Shown one piece after another: positions 10,721-22,763 of a DNA stretch of 64,000 nt (position 1 is its first letter; every line of letters starts with the position of its first letter). The DNA comes from Toxotes chatareus (taxonomy: Eukaryota > Chordata > Actinopteri > Toxotidae): the NCBI GenBank assembly GCA_016801885.1, contig CM028894.1, positions 9,555,241 to 9,619,240 of the forward strand, read 5' to 3'. The notes under the pieces are model-generated. The model was not told the DNA's origin. It saw nothing but the letters and a program-made list of their open reading frames with translations, and ran no database searches. The position numbers and the translations under genes are program-made.

Positions 10721-13700
10721 AAAGTCAGCACTTCAACCCTGTGGACACTATCGACCTCTTTCCACAGCACTCAACAGGAAGTCAAAGTAGCGGGGGTCAA
10801 AACACTGCACGTAGAGCACTATAAAACTACATGAGACAACATTTAGGAGAAGGACACAGTGAGACACAGACAAGAGAGCGGACAAGAGTTGAAAGGGAGT
10901 ACCTTGTTCACCTCACACATGTAAAATCCTTCATTAGTGAATGACTGTCTCATCCTGTGCCAGCATTTGACAGTAACGTAGGCTTGATTCCCTATAATTA
11001 CCCTTCCCATGGAAATGATTGCATCTTGAGTTTCCAAACTGACAACTCTATTTGGACACATGTTATCCGCTTTCTTGGCTGCGGCTGATACCTGAGCATA
11101 ATCTGCCCAGTCAAGCGGTAAGGAATGGCAGCACGCTTACTTACAGCCGCCGCATGAAACACAAACGATGAAGCTTTTCCCTGTTGCACTCCGGTAATTT
11201 AGCCCATCCTGGGCTTGTGGGTTTTGAAGCATGTATTTTTTTTTTCCATTTTCCTCATCATTGTAAGGACATGGCTGGAAGGAAATGGAGATGTAAATGG
11301 GGATAGGTTGTAGAGTGTGATGTGATCCACAGATTAGCTTGCTCCAGTATGGCACAATCCAGAGATCAGATTAAGCCATACAGTATTCGTCGGCTAAAAA
11401 GTGGTGGGTATTGACTAGATAGTAGACTAGGGGGATAAATTGCACTCCGCCATTTCTCATTAAACTAGATTTCAGTTTTTTTTTTTCCCTTGTATGCAAA
11501 TAGGCAAAGCTTTGACTTCTATCAGTTTTGATTTCAAACTCTTCTACAGTACAAACACGTGATATGAAATTTAGCATGTTCACAAGCTGGTGTATCAAGT
11601 AGTGCATTGTACACATGTGGGTGAGATTTATGTTGACTTGAGAAATCCTCAGGGAGTTCATTATGTCGAGAATTTTGTCTATTCATAGCAATAATATGAC
11701 ACAAATCGCAACATATTCTCACACATACAAAGGTGTTAACGCTAAACCAAATTGTGAAAATAAATTATGGATGTGATGTATCTATGGAAAAAAGACACAG
11801 GCCGGAAAGGAAAAAAAAAAAAATCAACAGAGTCTAGCAAAGAGCAAATTAATAGAAATGGCACCTTAAAACAGACTTCACAACTTGGTGCTTTCCATTC
11901 ATTAGTGTGCCCTGCCGTTAATACATCATTGTGTGAGGCATGAAGGACAGGCAGTGATGGGATTACACCCCCTTCTAATAGCACGTTGCTGAAATTAAAA
12001 TTCACAGGGAGATGATGCATCAGGGAAAAGTGAATGGAGGCAGTTGTGTGATGGAGTTGAGAAAAAAAAAGAGTAGTGAAGGTTGGGGGGGGAGTAAATA
12101 ACAGAGGATGAAATGACTCCCATAAATAGAGCTGGAGTCTAGAAGGCCATTAGGCGCGACGCAGCCAACATGACAAGGCAATGATGCTGGGTAAATACTC
12201 GCTGTTTATTCATTTAAATATCGCTCAGCTGGCTGAAATAATCATGATGAACAAGTGCTGCCATGGCAGGAGATTAAGGGGCCAAATAACATGAAGTGAT
12301 ATAAAAAACAATTTCGTGTTGCTCATTTACAGAGGGAAAATATCATTTGACACAGACTATTGTAGCTGCACTTGGCAGCAAAAGCATAACTGATTTCATT
12401 TTCAGCTGCAGATTCCTCTAAATCAGGAGGGACTAACACGATCAGCCTTTCACAGCCTGTTTATGTATTTATGTATTTATCTATTTACTTTACCAAGGGA
12501 GCTGTGTTGAATGTGTGGTTGTCATGTTTGCAGAATCCCCATTTGCTAATAAGGCTAAGCCTCTTCTTATTAGCCTGGAGCCACAGAGCTAAGCTCTCCC
12601 AGTCTCTGGTTGAATATATGGTGTCAAAAGGAAATCAATTGACTAATAAGAGAGTGTGTCACAGTGTCAATATCTGCTTTTTATTGGATGAAGATGGGAT
12701 CTTCATGTGAGGAGAATGTGTTTCAAAAGCCCAAAGTCCACAGTAAGTGCGACCTTGATCAGAAGTTTGCCTGCAGTTTTTCCTCAAAGTCCATCAGCTC
12801 TCAAAAAAAAAAAAAATCACAATTCCTAAGGTCAAAGGTGAAAGAAAACTGCTCTGATTTGAGATCAGTTTCTGAAGATATTCGGTGTGAGACACAGAGT
12901 GAGTGTCTAACCCTTTCTACTCTACTCTCTCAAAGGGATGAGTCCCCGAAAAAGGCCGGGGACTGGAAAAAAAAACACAGAGAGAAGCTTTTTCCATATG
13001 AAGCTGTGGCTCTGTGTGTGTTTGTGTGTTGAGCAGAGAAAGAAGAGAGATAGACACACACACAGACAACGTTCTGGAGAGAGTTGTGCGTTGTAACTTT
13101 ATGATTTGATGTCTCAGGGCATCCGAGGTCACTAATAAGAATGTGTTTATGCAGGGAGTGCGAGTATCTTTGACTTTTTCTCTCTTCCCTCTCTCCTCTC
13201 TCTCCCCCTTTTCTCTGTTTTTAATTATTTACAGTTTTCGAGGGGAAAAAAAAAGAGAAATAAGTAGTCAAGCTTTTGGACATTCCTGATGCTGTGCTGC
13301 ACTTTCCCTCTGAAACATCATGCATATTTAAAGTTAATAAAGCATATTCCTTACCTTTTATCCAGGGCTTTTTAATGCAGGGCATAAAGCGAGAGAAAAG
13401 TATATGTGTGTGCACGCATGTGTGTGTCCAATCAGTTATCTACCGTCCTCAATAAGCCAACTCTGAGAAAGACAAATCAACTCCGTGATCAGCACCACCA
13501 CAAATTGCAGCAAATTCCTCAGTGATTTCAGGACCTCACACTTCAACTCTTGGACACGTAATTCTCCCAATACAGACAAACCTCTTCTTTAGGTGCCATC
13601 ACTTATCTGTCAAGTACAGTCAAAGTCAGTCAAGGTGTCAAAGAGTTCATTGAAAAATGAAAATAATGTTCTGAGTCTAGTGAAAAATTATGAATAAATG

Positions 13701-13869
13701 AAGCAGTGAGGCAGCTGTGCCATGGGGCGGCGCTAACATCTGGATGGCCTATTTATAGATAACTTTGCTTATGAAAAGTTGTGTGTGCCAAGTGGTCATT
13801 TGTTTTTATTTGGTTTCATCGTTCAGCCCTATAAATAAATTGATAGGTCATGCGTCAGAAGACAAATTA
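10721..13869. other. Intergenic, no gene seen
   Basis: No coding sequence. About 12180-12300 is complex, with TTTATTCATTTAAATATCGC and AATAATCATGATGAAC, and could be regulatory. GT-rich and GA-rich stretches lie near 13010-13070 and 13390-13430. Confidence 0.65.
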
Positions 13870-14055
13870 GCAATGATATTGATAACTGATTAAGCATTTG
13901 CCATTTATAAAGCAAAGATGCCAAACATTCACCCACTAAAATCTGAAGATCCGCTGCTTTTCTCTGTTTGGACAAACAAGGAAATTAAAAAACATTTATG
14001 AGCAAAATATTGATCTAAAAATAATTGAATTTGACTTAGACAACCAGGGAACACT
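13870..14055. repeat. Fish interspersed repeat, 'GATTAATCG' family fragment
   Basis: The pieces AAGCAAAGATGCCAAACATT, GCTGCTTTTCTCTGTTTGGA, ACAAACAAGGAAATT and AATATTGATCT match a widespread percomorph repeat. Its copies usually end in strings such as GATTAATCGATTA and carry GCAAAAATGCCAAACATT plus GCTGCTTTTCTCTGTTT. This copy is diverged and shows no coding capacity. A second short piece lies at 57643-57690. Confidence 0.6.
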
Positions 14056-14474
14056 GACAAGTTTATTTCTTAACTGTAAAATGTCCTGGTTAGTACTTTG
14101 GTCACGTGTATCTTTAACAATCAAATTGAAGAGAAAGAACATGGGCAGTATATTGTCATCAGATTAAAAAAAAACTCTCTCCAGTTTTGGTTGGGTATTT
14201 GTGCATGTAGGTGCTCAAGCAGGTACATGGTACATGTGTATGTCTGAGTGGTCTGGTCAGACTAAGGTAGGTGTGTGCGTGTGTAGGAGGGGGTGTCTCT
14301 GCTGCGAACAAAAGGCTGCTGGATGGAGGATTTGGAGGGAAGTCTTGACTGGGGATCCTCATAAATCACTGGCCTAGCTGCAGGATTCTGACAAGCCTGT
14401 ATAGCTTTATCTGCTGCTGCCGCTGTTTGCTCTCGTGCCCGCCTGCCTGTTCATCTCCTGTTTATGCATATCCA

Positions 14475-14655
14475 GTGGATATTCCACCTCTTCTCAACTC
14501 TCCTCTCCTTTGGATAGCCCTCCTCCCTCTTCCTCTCTCTTCTCTCCTCTTTACTCTTTTCCTATCTCTTCTGTTGTCTACCTTCTGTATTTGTGTAACC
14601 ATCTCTCTCTTCTCCTCCCCTCTCCCCCACTCCCTCTGATTCCCCTCCAGTAGGC
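14475..14655 (+). repeat. Polypyrimidine tract
   Basis: About 180 bases that are overwhelmingly C and T on the plus strand (for example CTCTCTCTTCTCCTCCCCTC). It is a mixed tract and not a simple tandem repeat. Such tracts can form triplex (H-) DNA and open long spurious frames on both strands. It ends in CCCCTCCAG|TAGG, which looks like a splice acceptor but has no coding sequence behind it. Confidence 0.75.
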
Positions 14656-15279
14656 CTGGTCTTCTCAAGGCCTGGCCAAGCCCAGAGCCTCCCAAAGACC
14701 CTCTTTTCCTCCTCTGCCCGCTTAATTGATTCTGCTGGGGCAAAAAAAGGAGAGATATATACCTCATAACTTATTTATGCTGCCCTTTGATATGTGTGAT
14801 ATTTAAGAAGGGTTAATATGTATAGGGTTAATCCTTGAGGGGTGAGCTGTGTGAAATTTTCATGAAGTGCTGACCAATAAGATGAGATAAAATGAAATAA
14901 AATGAAAGTTGGAAGTTGGGGCACAGGCATCTCTCTGCGGGACGTTGCTGCGTTCGCATACCAAAAACCGAATCGGGGAATGAAATCAACTTTTGAGGAA
15001 TTTATTTTTGCCATAAAATCTTAAATCCAACTTTCCACAGACCACCTGGGAGAACTTGCTGTTTTTATTAAGGAGAATAGAAAGTTAGGCAAAGGGAGTG
15101 ATGCTAAGATTTCCAGTTATGGTCATTCTAAAGCCAAAAATGTCCATAGGTTTTCATATACATATGCCATTTACTTTCTGGCACATGTGCAGGCACTATA
15201 TGTGTGCGAACGCCCACGCACGCAAGTATGTAGGGTCTGTGGGTGCTGACAGAGGGAGGGGAGACCACGCTCAGAGGCT

Positions 15280-15445
15280 GGTGCGTGGAGGCTTGTGGGG
15301 CTACGGTCCCAGCATATTCATAAATCAGGCCTTTCAGGGAGCTGTCAGAGGCTCCATAATGAGGGTCATTACTCAGGCAGGGTGTCAAAGCTACTATCAC
15401 AGGGACCCGTCCCTGGAAATCACACTCACTCTGCTCCTTGTTAAA
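15280..15445. promoter_or_regulatory. Candidate non-coding regulatory block
   Basis: Complex, repeat-free sequence containing CATATTCATAAATCAGGCCT and CTCCATAATGAGGGTCATTA, with a TGACC-like half site and ATTA/TAAT cores. Both strands stay open for more than 110 codons around it, but neither product resembles a known protein. Low-repeat, open, complex sequence inside a gene desert suggests constraint. This is inference only. Confidence 0.25.
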
Positions 15446-18400
15446 TAAACAGTGCAGTATACAAAATGGCAAACAAGCTGTGGGTCAATCTGATGCGGTG
15501 CGAGGCCAGGCAGGCCTCCAGAGTAATTTACCCTCGGGGAATACCTCTCGGCTGGGGAGATGGATTATAGAAGGCCCTCGAAAAAGATTAATGGAAATAA
15601 AAACCCAAAAAGGAACAGAGGAAAAGAAGAAATGAAGGATAGGGAGAGAAAGGAGAGATGAGGAATTTGGAGGGTGAAGACAATGATGAACTGACAGATG
15701 GATAAAAGGGGAAATTCTGTTGCCGCTGTCAGGAAAACAGTTGACATGATGTTCCTATTATCTGCACCCAATTCTTTGCATCTTTTCAGAAAGCAGACAT
15801 TTGACTGTAATTCAAGTTTGAACCAAATCCAATATTGTCAGAGCCTGTTTGTGCTGACATGAGGAAGTGGCACCTATCTTTGGTCTGAGCTCACAGTGCT
15901 GATGTAATGGCCTAGTAATAACAGCGTCTGAATCTCTGTTATCAAATATTCATCCTTTTATTGCCTTGCTAATATCTAACACACAGCTTTATTAATTTGG
16001 GGTGGTGGAGGTGGTGTGGCTTGGTGGGTAATAGCAGATCAGAGAGTTAAGATAAAGAGGACAGACATCTGAATTGTCTCTGTAGTGGGAAAGTAGATTC
16101 CCTGTGGAAGACAACTACTTACGTGTCTTCTATCAAACCAAGTCTTTATTTTAAGTTAATTATTGTTAATTATTCACATTTTACTTCTCATGTCACGTTG
16201 GCACATATCTTTATACTCAGAGTAACCATCGAAAGGTAATTTTGCTCATGTCAAAACACACTTATCTCAATACACCAGTAAAAGAGCAATGAGCAGCTGT
16301 TAATATTTATACCTTTAATCTTGGTTGTAATATACTACATCATATCTCTGTGTGAGAGGGCATGCCCTACGTACACACACACACACATGCACACCAATCA
16401 GTATGCTGTGCAAAATTCAAGTATGCAATATTTGAACCCAGCTTCATCTAAAATAACCATTTACAGACTGGAAACTTCTTTAATCTCTTTCACTAAAGAA
16501 GATGTAAATTATCAATAATGTTTAATATTCCAGTCACTTCCTTGTTCTGCTATACAAGAACAGTGCAACCTGTCACATGGGGTCTGTTCAAGGACAAAAT
16601 ATTGAATACTTCCTACAGTAGCGCGGATGTGCCCTCTTCTCTGTTCTCCTCGCTAACCAAACAGCTAGGAGTGCTGCTTTTTTTTTTTGTTCACCCACTG
16701 ATTTTCAGCTCACCTACCTGAAGGCAAAAAGATTAATCTTTTACATCTGTGAGTTTTAGACAGGCACTCACGCTGTGCGAGACACTGCTAAAGCAGCCAG
16801 CCCTTACGCAATGCCAATTAATGATTTTGTCATTTCACTGATGGGGGGTGCTGCTGTGAGTTTGTCAGAGTACTTTTAAGGCACAACTGCCATTGTAATT
16901 TGCGGCCATCTGTTTCCATGCTGGAGTTGAGAGGGGGAGAGAGAGAGAGAAGAGAAGGATGTGAAGCTGTGAGGAAGACAGTAGCCGTGTGATGATGCGT
17001 TTGTGCATACTAGCTAGCGTGGAGTGCACACTGGCTGCCATGTCTTGGGGACATGCAGCGAACATATGTTGTCTTGGAGCCCCAGGGCTGACATTGAAGA
17101 TGAGGAAAGACAGTACTTCAAGGCAAATGTTTTCCCTGAAGTGAGGCTGCCACAGCCTATACAGCTCCGAGTATTGACACGTCTCCCGTGGACCACCAAA
17201 CGCTGAGATTTACACACAAATGTAAAGGGCGACTAACAAAGTGCTCACTACCAACTGAGATTCCCCAGACTGTGAACAGAACAGGACATATGCCTCCCCA
17301 AAACTGGATCATTTCATCAGATTAGCCTGGAGGAGATGCATAATCACACATGTTATTCTACACTCACCTGCGGCTGCGCTTGTAGCTGTAACTGTACTCG
17401 GCTGGGCTGAGCTGAGCTTGTGAGGCCAGAGAATGCTAAAGACTATACATTTCAGTGCAAATAACATGCTACAATCACTGCTTGGTACTGTGTGATTACA
17501 GCAAAGAAGGCTTTGATGCTTCAGTAACAATTTGAGATAATGTTGTGCAGGAAATATGGACTTCTACTTTTAAAATACTGAATTCTTTTTCACTGCCTTC
17601 CACTTTCCTTACACAGTAAATGCACCCCGTAATAACTTTAGAATCAATCTGCTGCCCACGTGGCTCATTATGTTTAATAAAACAGTATCAGTGTCTTTCT
17701 ACGTACATATGCGCTCTTAAATGGAACCAATCAAAACCCTGGCATTGTATTGTAAGAGCAAAGTTTGTGTAGTGGTGTAGTGATAGAGGCGGGTGGAACG
17801 GAGCACAATCTGATACCAAACTACCTAATCTTTCAACATAACCTGATGCAATAGGTAGCTAAAGCAACAGAAAAGTTCAGTGCTGACTTTTAAAAGCACT
17901 GGAGAAATTTATTTAAAGCAGTAGTGTTTAAGTTCTGTCTAATGCATATCCTATTCCTCCGTGAGTTTGACTTAAAACACTTCACACTCAAATGTAGGGC
18001 CCGCACCTTGATGGCTGCCTGAGAGCGACACGATAATTGACCCAGCTTAATATCGCTGAGGTGTTTGTATGAGAGCAGAGCAAGGGCCTTCATTAGGGGC
18101 CTCGCTAGCAGAGGGCCTAAGTGTCTCGCTCCCTTCTCCCTCTCAGCTGCATTCAGGCCAATGATGAATGGCTGTAGAGATGGACTGCTGCCGAGGGAGA
18201 GTGCCTGACGGGCCCGGGCAAAGCCTTGGATGATGAATAATGACTCTGTAGCCATTTCCCCACAGGAAGCCCTCAGACACTAGTCGGCTCTTCTACAAAG
18301 GAAATCCGGTTGACAAGCTCTCCTTAACCAGGGACCGAACCCTATCACGGCTAGGTGTGGCTGGGGATTGCTCTTAGATGGTGTGAGACATCACCTGCTT

Positions 18401-19920
18401 GAGACAGGATTCATCATCTCATCAAAGCTTGTGCAGCATGTGAACTAGGCACCTTGTCTTTGCCAACTGAAGCAAGTGAACAGTAAGAAAGTCCTTTCTC
18501 TCTGAATGAGGAAGAAGTCTCAGCATAAAGACAAACTGTCTGTGAGGACTTCTGAAAAGCAGAGGGCAAAAAAAAAATGGAGATCGAATAAGAGACAGAG
18601 GAAGAAACTGACAAAGGCGGAAAGGAGGAAAAAAAATCAAAGAGCACGTTTGCAAATTAACTTTGACTGCTCAACAAGGAGCGTGTGTTGACAGGGGAGA
18701 GAGATGATCTGATTTACTGACACAGGCAAAGGATAGAAAGAGAGCAAGCGGAGAGGCACGTGAGACAAAACAAATTCAATCATCTTTTCCATCAAGAGGA
18801 AAACCTTAGCCTTTCCTCCACAAAAGACCCCCCCGGCTTAAATCAATTGCAAACAAACCTGATTCTGCGACGAGACACAGGGGGAATAAACAGTAGCTTT
18901 CAATTTAATTCAGCCCTGCGCCCTGGGAGAGGAAAACTTTCATCCATCACTTTCATGTGCCTCACAAGGCAGTCGTAACTCTGAGTGCGTGGTGGAATTG
19001 GTGACAGCGAGGAACGGTAAATATGTCTCAACAAGCAGCTCCGCTGACACAGTCAGCCTGTTTACAGCAGCATACACTTGACAGACAGCGGCACTGAATG
19101 GCAATACACACGCTATGATCAAGCCTGATCTGCTTCTTTGTCAGTAGGTACAGTAGGGAGGTGTCCTGTAAGAGGATACAGACTTACATCAACCGTCTTT
19201 AAAGACTTTCTCATACATTTGTAGGGCATAACGTGTACTATGGGTAAAGTTAGCACATATGACTATGCATACTCACTGCTGATGTTTACAGATAAGGGCA
19301 ATAATCGAAGAAGTTCTTGTTTCACTTCAGCCCTCTACACCTGCCTTGCTCCTGAGCTGGAGAGGCAGCTCTGCAGCCCCCTATCCAGAATCCTGTCTCC
19401 ATGCATTGTGTCTGAATGAGTAGGTGGTCTATGCAGTACCTGTGTCTGCCTAGCCTGCCTGGCTGAGAGCCGGGGCATTAATCTGCCCTGACTGATGATG
19501 AGCATTAGCATACAGCATGTAGCCAGAGAAACGCATGTGTAAGTGGTGCATGTGTGTGTGTGCGAGTGAAAGAGAGTGTGTTTAAGCGGGCTACTGGTGT
19601 TAAAGCGCATGCAATTTCGAACACTCGTGTGAACATTTGCGCAGGCAAGTTGTGTCTGTGTGTGCATGCGTGTGCGTGAGTACAACTTCCACCCCCCTTC
19701 ATGATTCACTTCAACCACTTCCCCTCCACTTCCTGTCATTAAGACACACTCAGCCTTCCCTTCCTTCCTTCAAAAATATTCTCAGCAGTTTTTTGTCAAT
19801 CCAGTAATAATTCAATTTAGCAGGACTGGCCAGGCTGGGACTGCCATTAGTTTGGAGGAGGTGATTTAAGATTGATGACTTGTGTCCCCTGGGAGTTGAT
19901 TCCTCATCTTTTGGGGGGTG

Positions 19921-20140
19921 GTTCGAGGAGAAGCGGGGGAAGGGAGCCCGCCGGTGGCCAGGGCTCTTCGGCTGCACCGGGCGTGGGAGTCGTCGAGTGA
20001 ATTAAGGTTCCGAATTGATTTCCTCCAAATTTGAGCTGACTAATGTGACAAGTGGCAGCTGTGAGCGCCTCACCGCCGCGGCCTCGGCTGTCTCCTCCGG
20101 GCTCCTCATTGTGACACTGTGCCGATGCAGGCAACGCAGG
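19921..20140. promoter_or_regulatory. CpG-rich block beside homeodomain sites
   Basis: About 18 CpGs in 220 bases, including CCGCCGCGGCC at 20073. They surround an AT-rich core with GAGTGAATTAAGG, GAATTGATTTCC and TGACTAATGTGACA. The combination of a CpG-rich flank with homeodomain and MEIS/TGACA-type sites is typical of developmental enhancers. CA microsatellites follow immediately (20190-20217, 20301-20314, 20511-20536). No transcript start is demonstrated. Confidence 0.4.
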
Positions 20141-20189
20141 GAAAGAGCTGCACTGTTGTTCGTGCTCGCAGGTGCACACACATGCAAGA

Positions 20190-20217
20190 ACACACACGCA
20201 CGCACACACACACACAG
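20190..20217. repeat. Imperfect (CA) microsatellite
   Basis: ACACACGCACGCACACACAC with CG interruptions, the first of three CA tracts in 350 bases; another short one is at 20301-20314. Confidence 0.85.
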
Positions 20218-20505
20218 ACGCGAGCACACGCCATAGGAGGTTCACATGGCCACATCTCAGGATGGAGACAGACAAAGTCATGCAAAGGCGGCATAAAAAT
20301 ACACACACACACACCCAAGTGCGTACACATTTACACATGCACGCACACCGCCACTCCACCCCTGTGACACAGTGTTGTGCGGAGCTGCTCACCCATCAAA
20401 CTCAAGTCAGTGACACAAATTACAGCCGAGGACTGGATGAGGAGAGCGTTGCTTGGCCCTGACACAGACACACAGAGATGCACCCACACAGCTGCAGAGC
20501 TGACG

Positions 20506-20510
<5 letters not shown>

Positions 20511-20536
<26 letters not shown>
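20511..20536. repeat. (AC)13 microsatellite
   Basis: Thirteen uninterrupted AC units after GTATAT. Confidence 0.95.
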
Positions 20537-22763
20537 TGCTACAGCGCTGACAAGGAACAGGTCAACATGATGACACTGGTGAATAATTCAAGAGAAAACT
20601 GAGAGTGAAAGAGAGAGCGTAGTGAACAGAAAGAATTGAGAGAGATGGTTGATATATACAGTAAATAAAAAAAGAGTGGAGGGAAGGCATCACTCTGAAT
20701 GCATACTGTACATACTGTATTCCTTTATAAATCATACACCTTGTCACAGACCTGTATACCATCATGAGAATGTTTTATTCAGAGGTTGCTACAGAAGGTA
20801 AAGACCCATTAATCCATGACTGCAGTTATTTTTTTCCCCTGTATTAGAACATCCTTTGTATTACAAATGTGCTTTCTCCGAAAAAGAATGGAGAAACCCA
20901 CCGGAGGCAGGCTGTATTTTCTTCCCCTGCAACAAACTAACAGGCAGCTGATGTATTTGTTTTTAACGGCACCTCATCTCATGACTCTGAAAGTCACCAG
21001 AGGTCTGTCTCAGCCTGTGTGACAGGTTATAGACAGCTTAGAGGAACGTTAAGCAAACAGTGTCTTTTTTTTTTTTTTCCAAAGAAATAAAAAAATGTGC
21101 AGCCCTTGACGAGTCAACGTTGGAATTGGTTTCACGCATGAATGCAGCCTTTAAGACAAAAGCACCTCAGGAGATAATTACAGTGTCAAGCATACCCTGC
21201 CAAGTGCCTGACGATTGCCCAATATTTAGCTTTAATTAAATCAAAGCAGAAATGTAATTTCTCCTGAGTGAACTCTACACAGAGTGGATTCCCAAAAACA
21301 CACAACATGGCTGACTAATGCATTTCCTTTGTCCCTGTCACATTGCCTATTGCTTGTTATGGCCCCAAACCCTCCGTGTCCTGGAGGTAAACTAACTCAC
21401 TGCTTCTTCTCAAGAAGAAGAAGAAAAAAAAAAACAAGGCGTCTTGCCATGACATATCGCCGCTTTCTCAGCTGGTGTGTTTACATGTGTGGAAAACAGC
21501 TGCAAATTAGCCGTAAACAATTGAAGATTGTGTCCGGGAGCATTTCAGCGTGATTCCGAGGGGAATAGTGTCGAGAGGCCACGCACTGGGATGTGTCTGC
21601 TGGTGTTTTTCCAATCAAAGAAATCTGCTTTGTTCAAAGTCTTAAAGCTCCTAACACCTGCTTTGTAAAGTGTGCTTTAACATATCTGACTCATTTTCTT
21701 TTAACTTTCTTAACAGTAGCTGCTTTGTCATTTATAAAGCCTACATGCTGAGGCAGGAGCAATTACGGCTTAATAGCTGCATCACTTTATACAAAGTATA
21801 ATATAGCTTTTTGTTCCATCAACATTTGAATATGAATACAAACAGAGGTATATGCACTAATATCACATGCTGAGATGAAGTGAGAACAAGCCAGGGATAA
21901 ATACAGCAGTAAGAGCTCATGTCTGTCTTAAGGATCAATGATTGTGATAAAGCTAAGCTGAGACTGTACCGAGTACACCTCTGATTTGTGTTTTCATAAT
22001 TATTGTGCAAGCAGGCAGCTTAAAGCTTGAGATTTTTTCATTAACGCGTGCCTGTGTGCGCATGCAAGTGTATGCGTTTCTCTGCCCTAGAACAGGGAAT
22101 TAAAAACAGCCTCTTTCTGTTTGGACTGCTGTATGGAACCCGTGGATGGCAAAAGGTCAACACAAAATTAATATGGGCATTAATATTCCTAATGCAAACT
22201 CAAGCTCTGTGTGTCAAAGTTTTGACTCAGGTCTGCAGAAAGTTTAATAAGACCTCTGTGTGTATGTGTGTGTGATCTGTGCTCAGCACCTGGCAAAGTT
22301 CAATGCACAAGCATGAGTGAGTGTGCACACACAGGTATAAGCATGCACATATAGAGACATGTGTGCACGCACATATCTGCACATTGTGAAACTGAAGTGT
22401 GCTGTACACCTGAATATTATGAATGTCTTTGAAGCTACCGATCAGCACAGAGTGCTGCGGTGCAGAGGGGGCTTGGGGGGGGGTCTAATTGATTGTAAAA
22501 CAGTTTAAAAAGTGCCTGAAGTGCAAAAAGACTGAAAGGTTGTGTCGTGTGCTAAGGGATGTAATTACTGTTATGATGTGAGGAGGGATTTGACTCTACA
22601 AATTCCTTTAAACTGTCGAACACTGTATGTAAACACAGCAGCACTGCTGCTGAAAATACCAAAAGATGAGTCAAACAGAGTAAAAGTTCGCCTGCATAAG
22701 ACACTAATTTCTGTGGTTTCATGTACTGCGTATCAGATGTTATACTAAAGGAGGGTTATGCTA
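20537..22763. other. Intergenic, no gene seen
   Basis: AT-rich DNA with a T15 run near 21065-21079. A possible regulatory stretch lies at 21165-21270 (GGAGATAATTACAG, TAGCTTTAATTAAATCAAAG). CA/GT-rich words lie at 22255-22380. No coding sequence. Confidence 0.65.

Larger units (their letters stand above)
14056..19920. other. Intergenic, no gene seen
   Basis: Apart from the polypyrimidine tract and the block at 15280-15445, this holds purine-rich DNA at 15590-15710 and 18500-18650. A complex GC-balanced segment at about 17990-18330 keeps a 121-codon minus frame open without any recognisable product. Short GT-rich DNA lies at 19540-19680. Confidence 0.65.

Noticed and set aside
19904..20392. 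162-codon minus-strand frame
   Set aside because: Dominated by CVCVC runs from the CA repeats; the part over the CpG block shows no domain.
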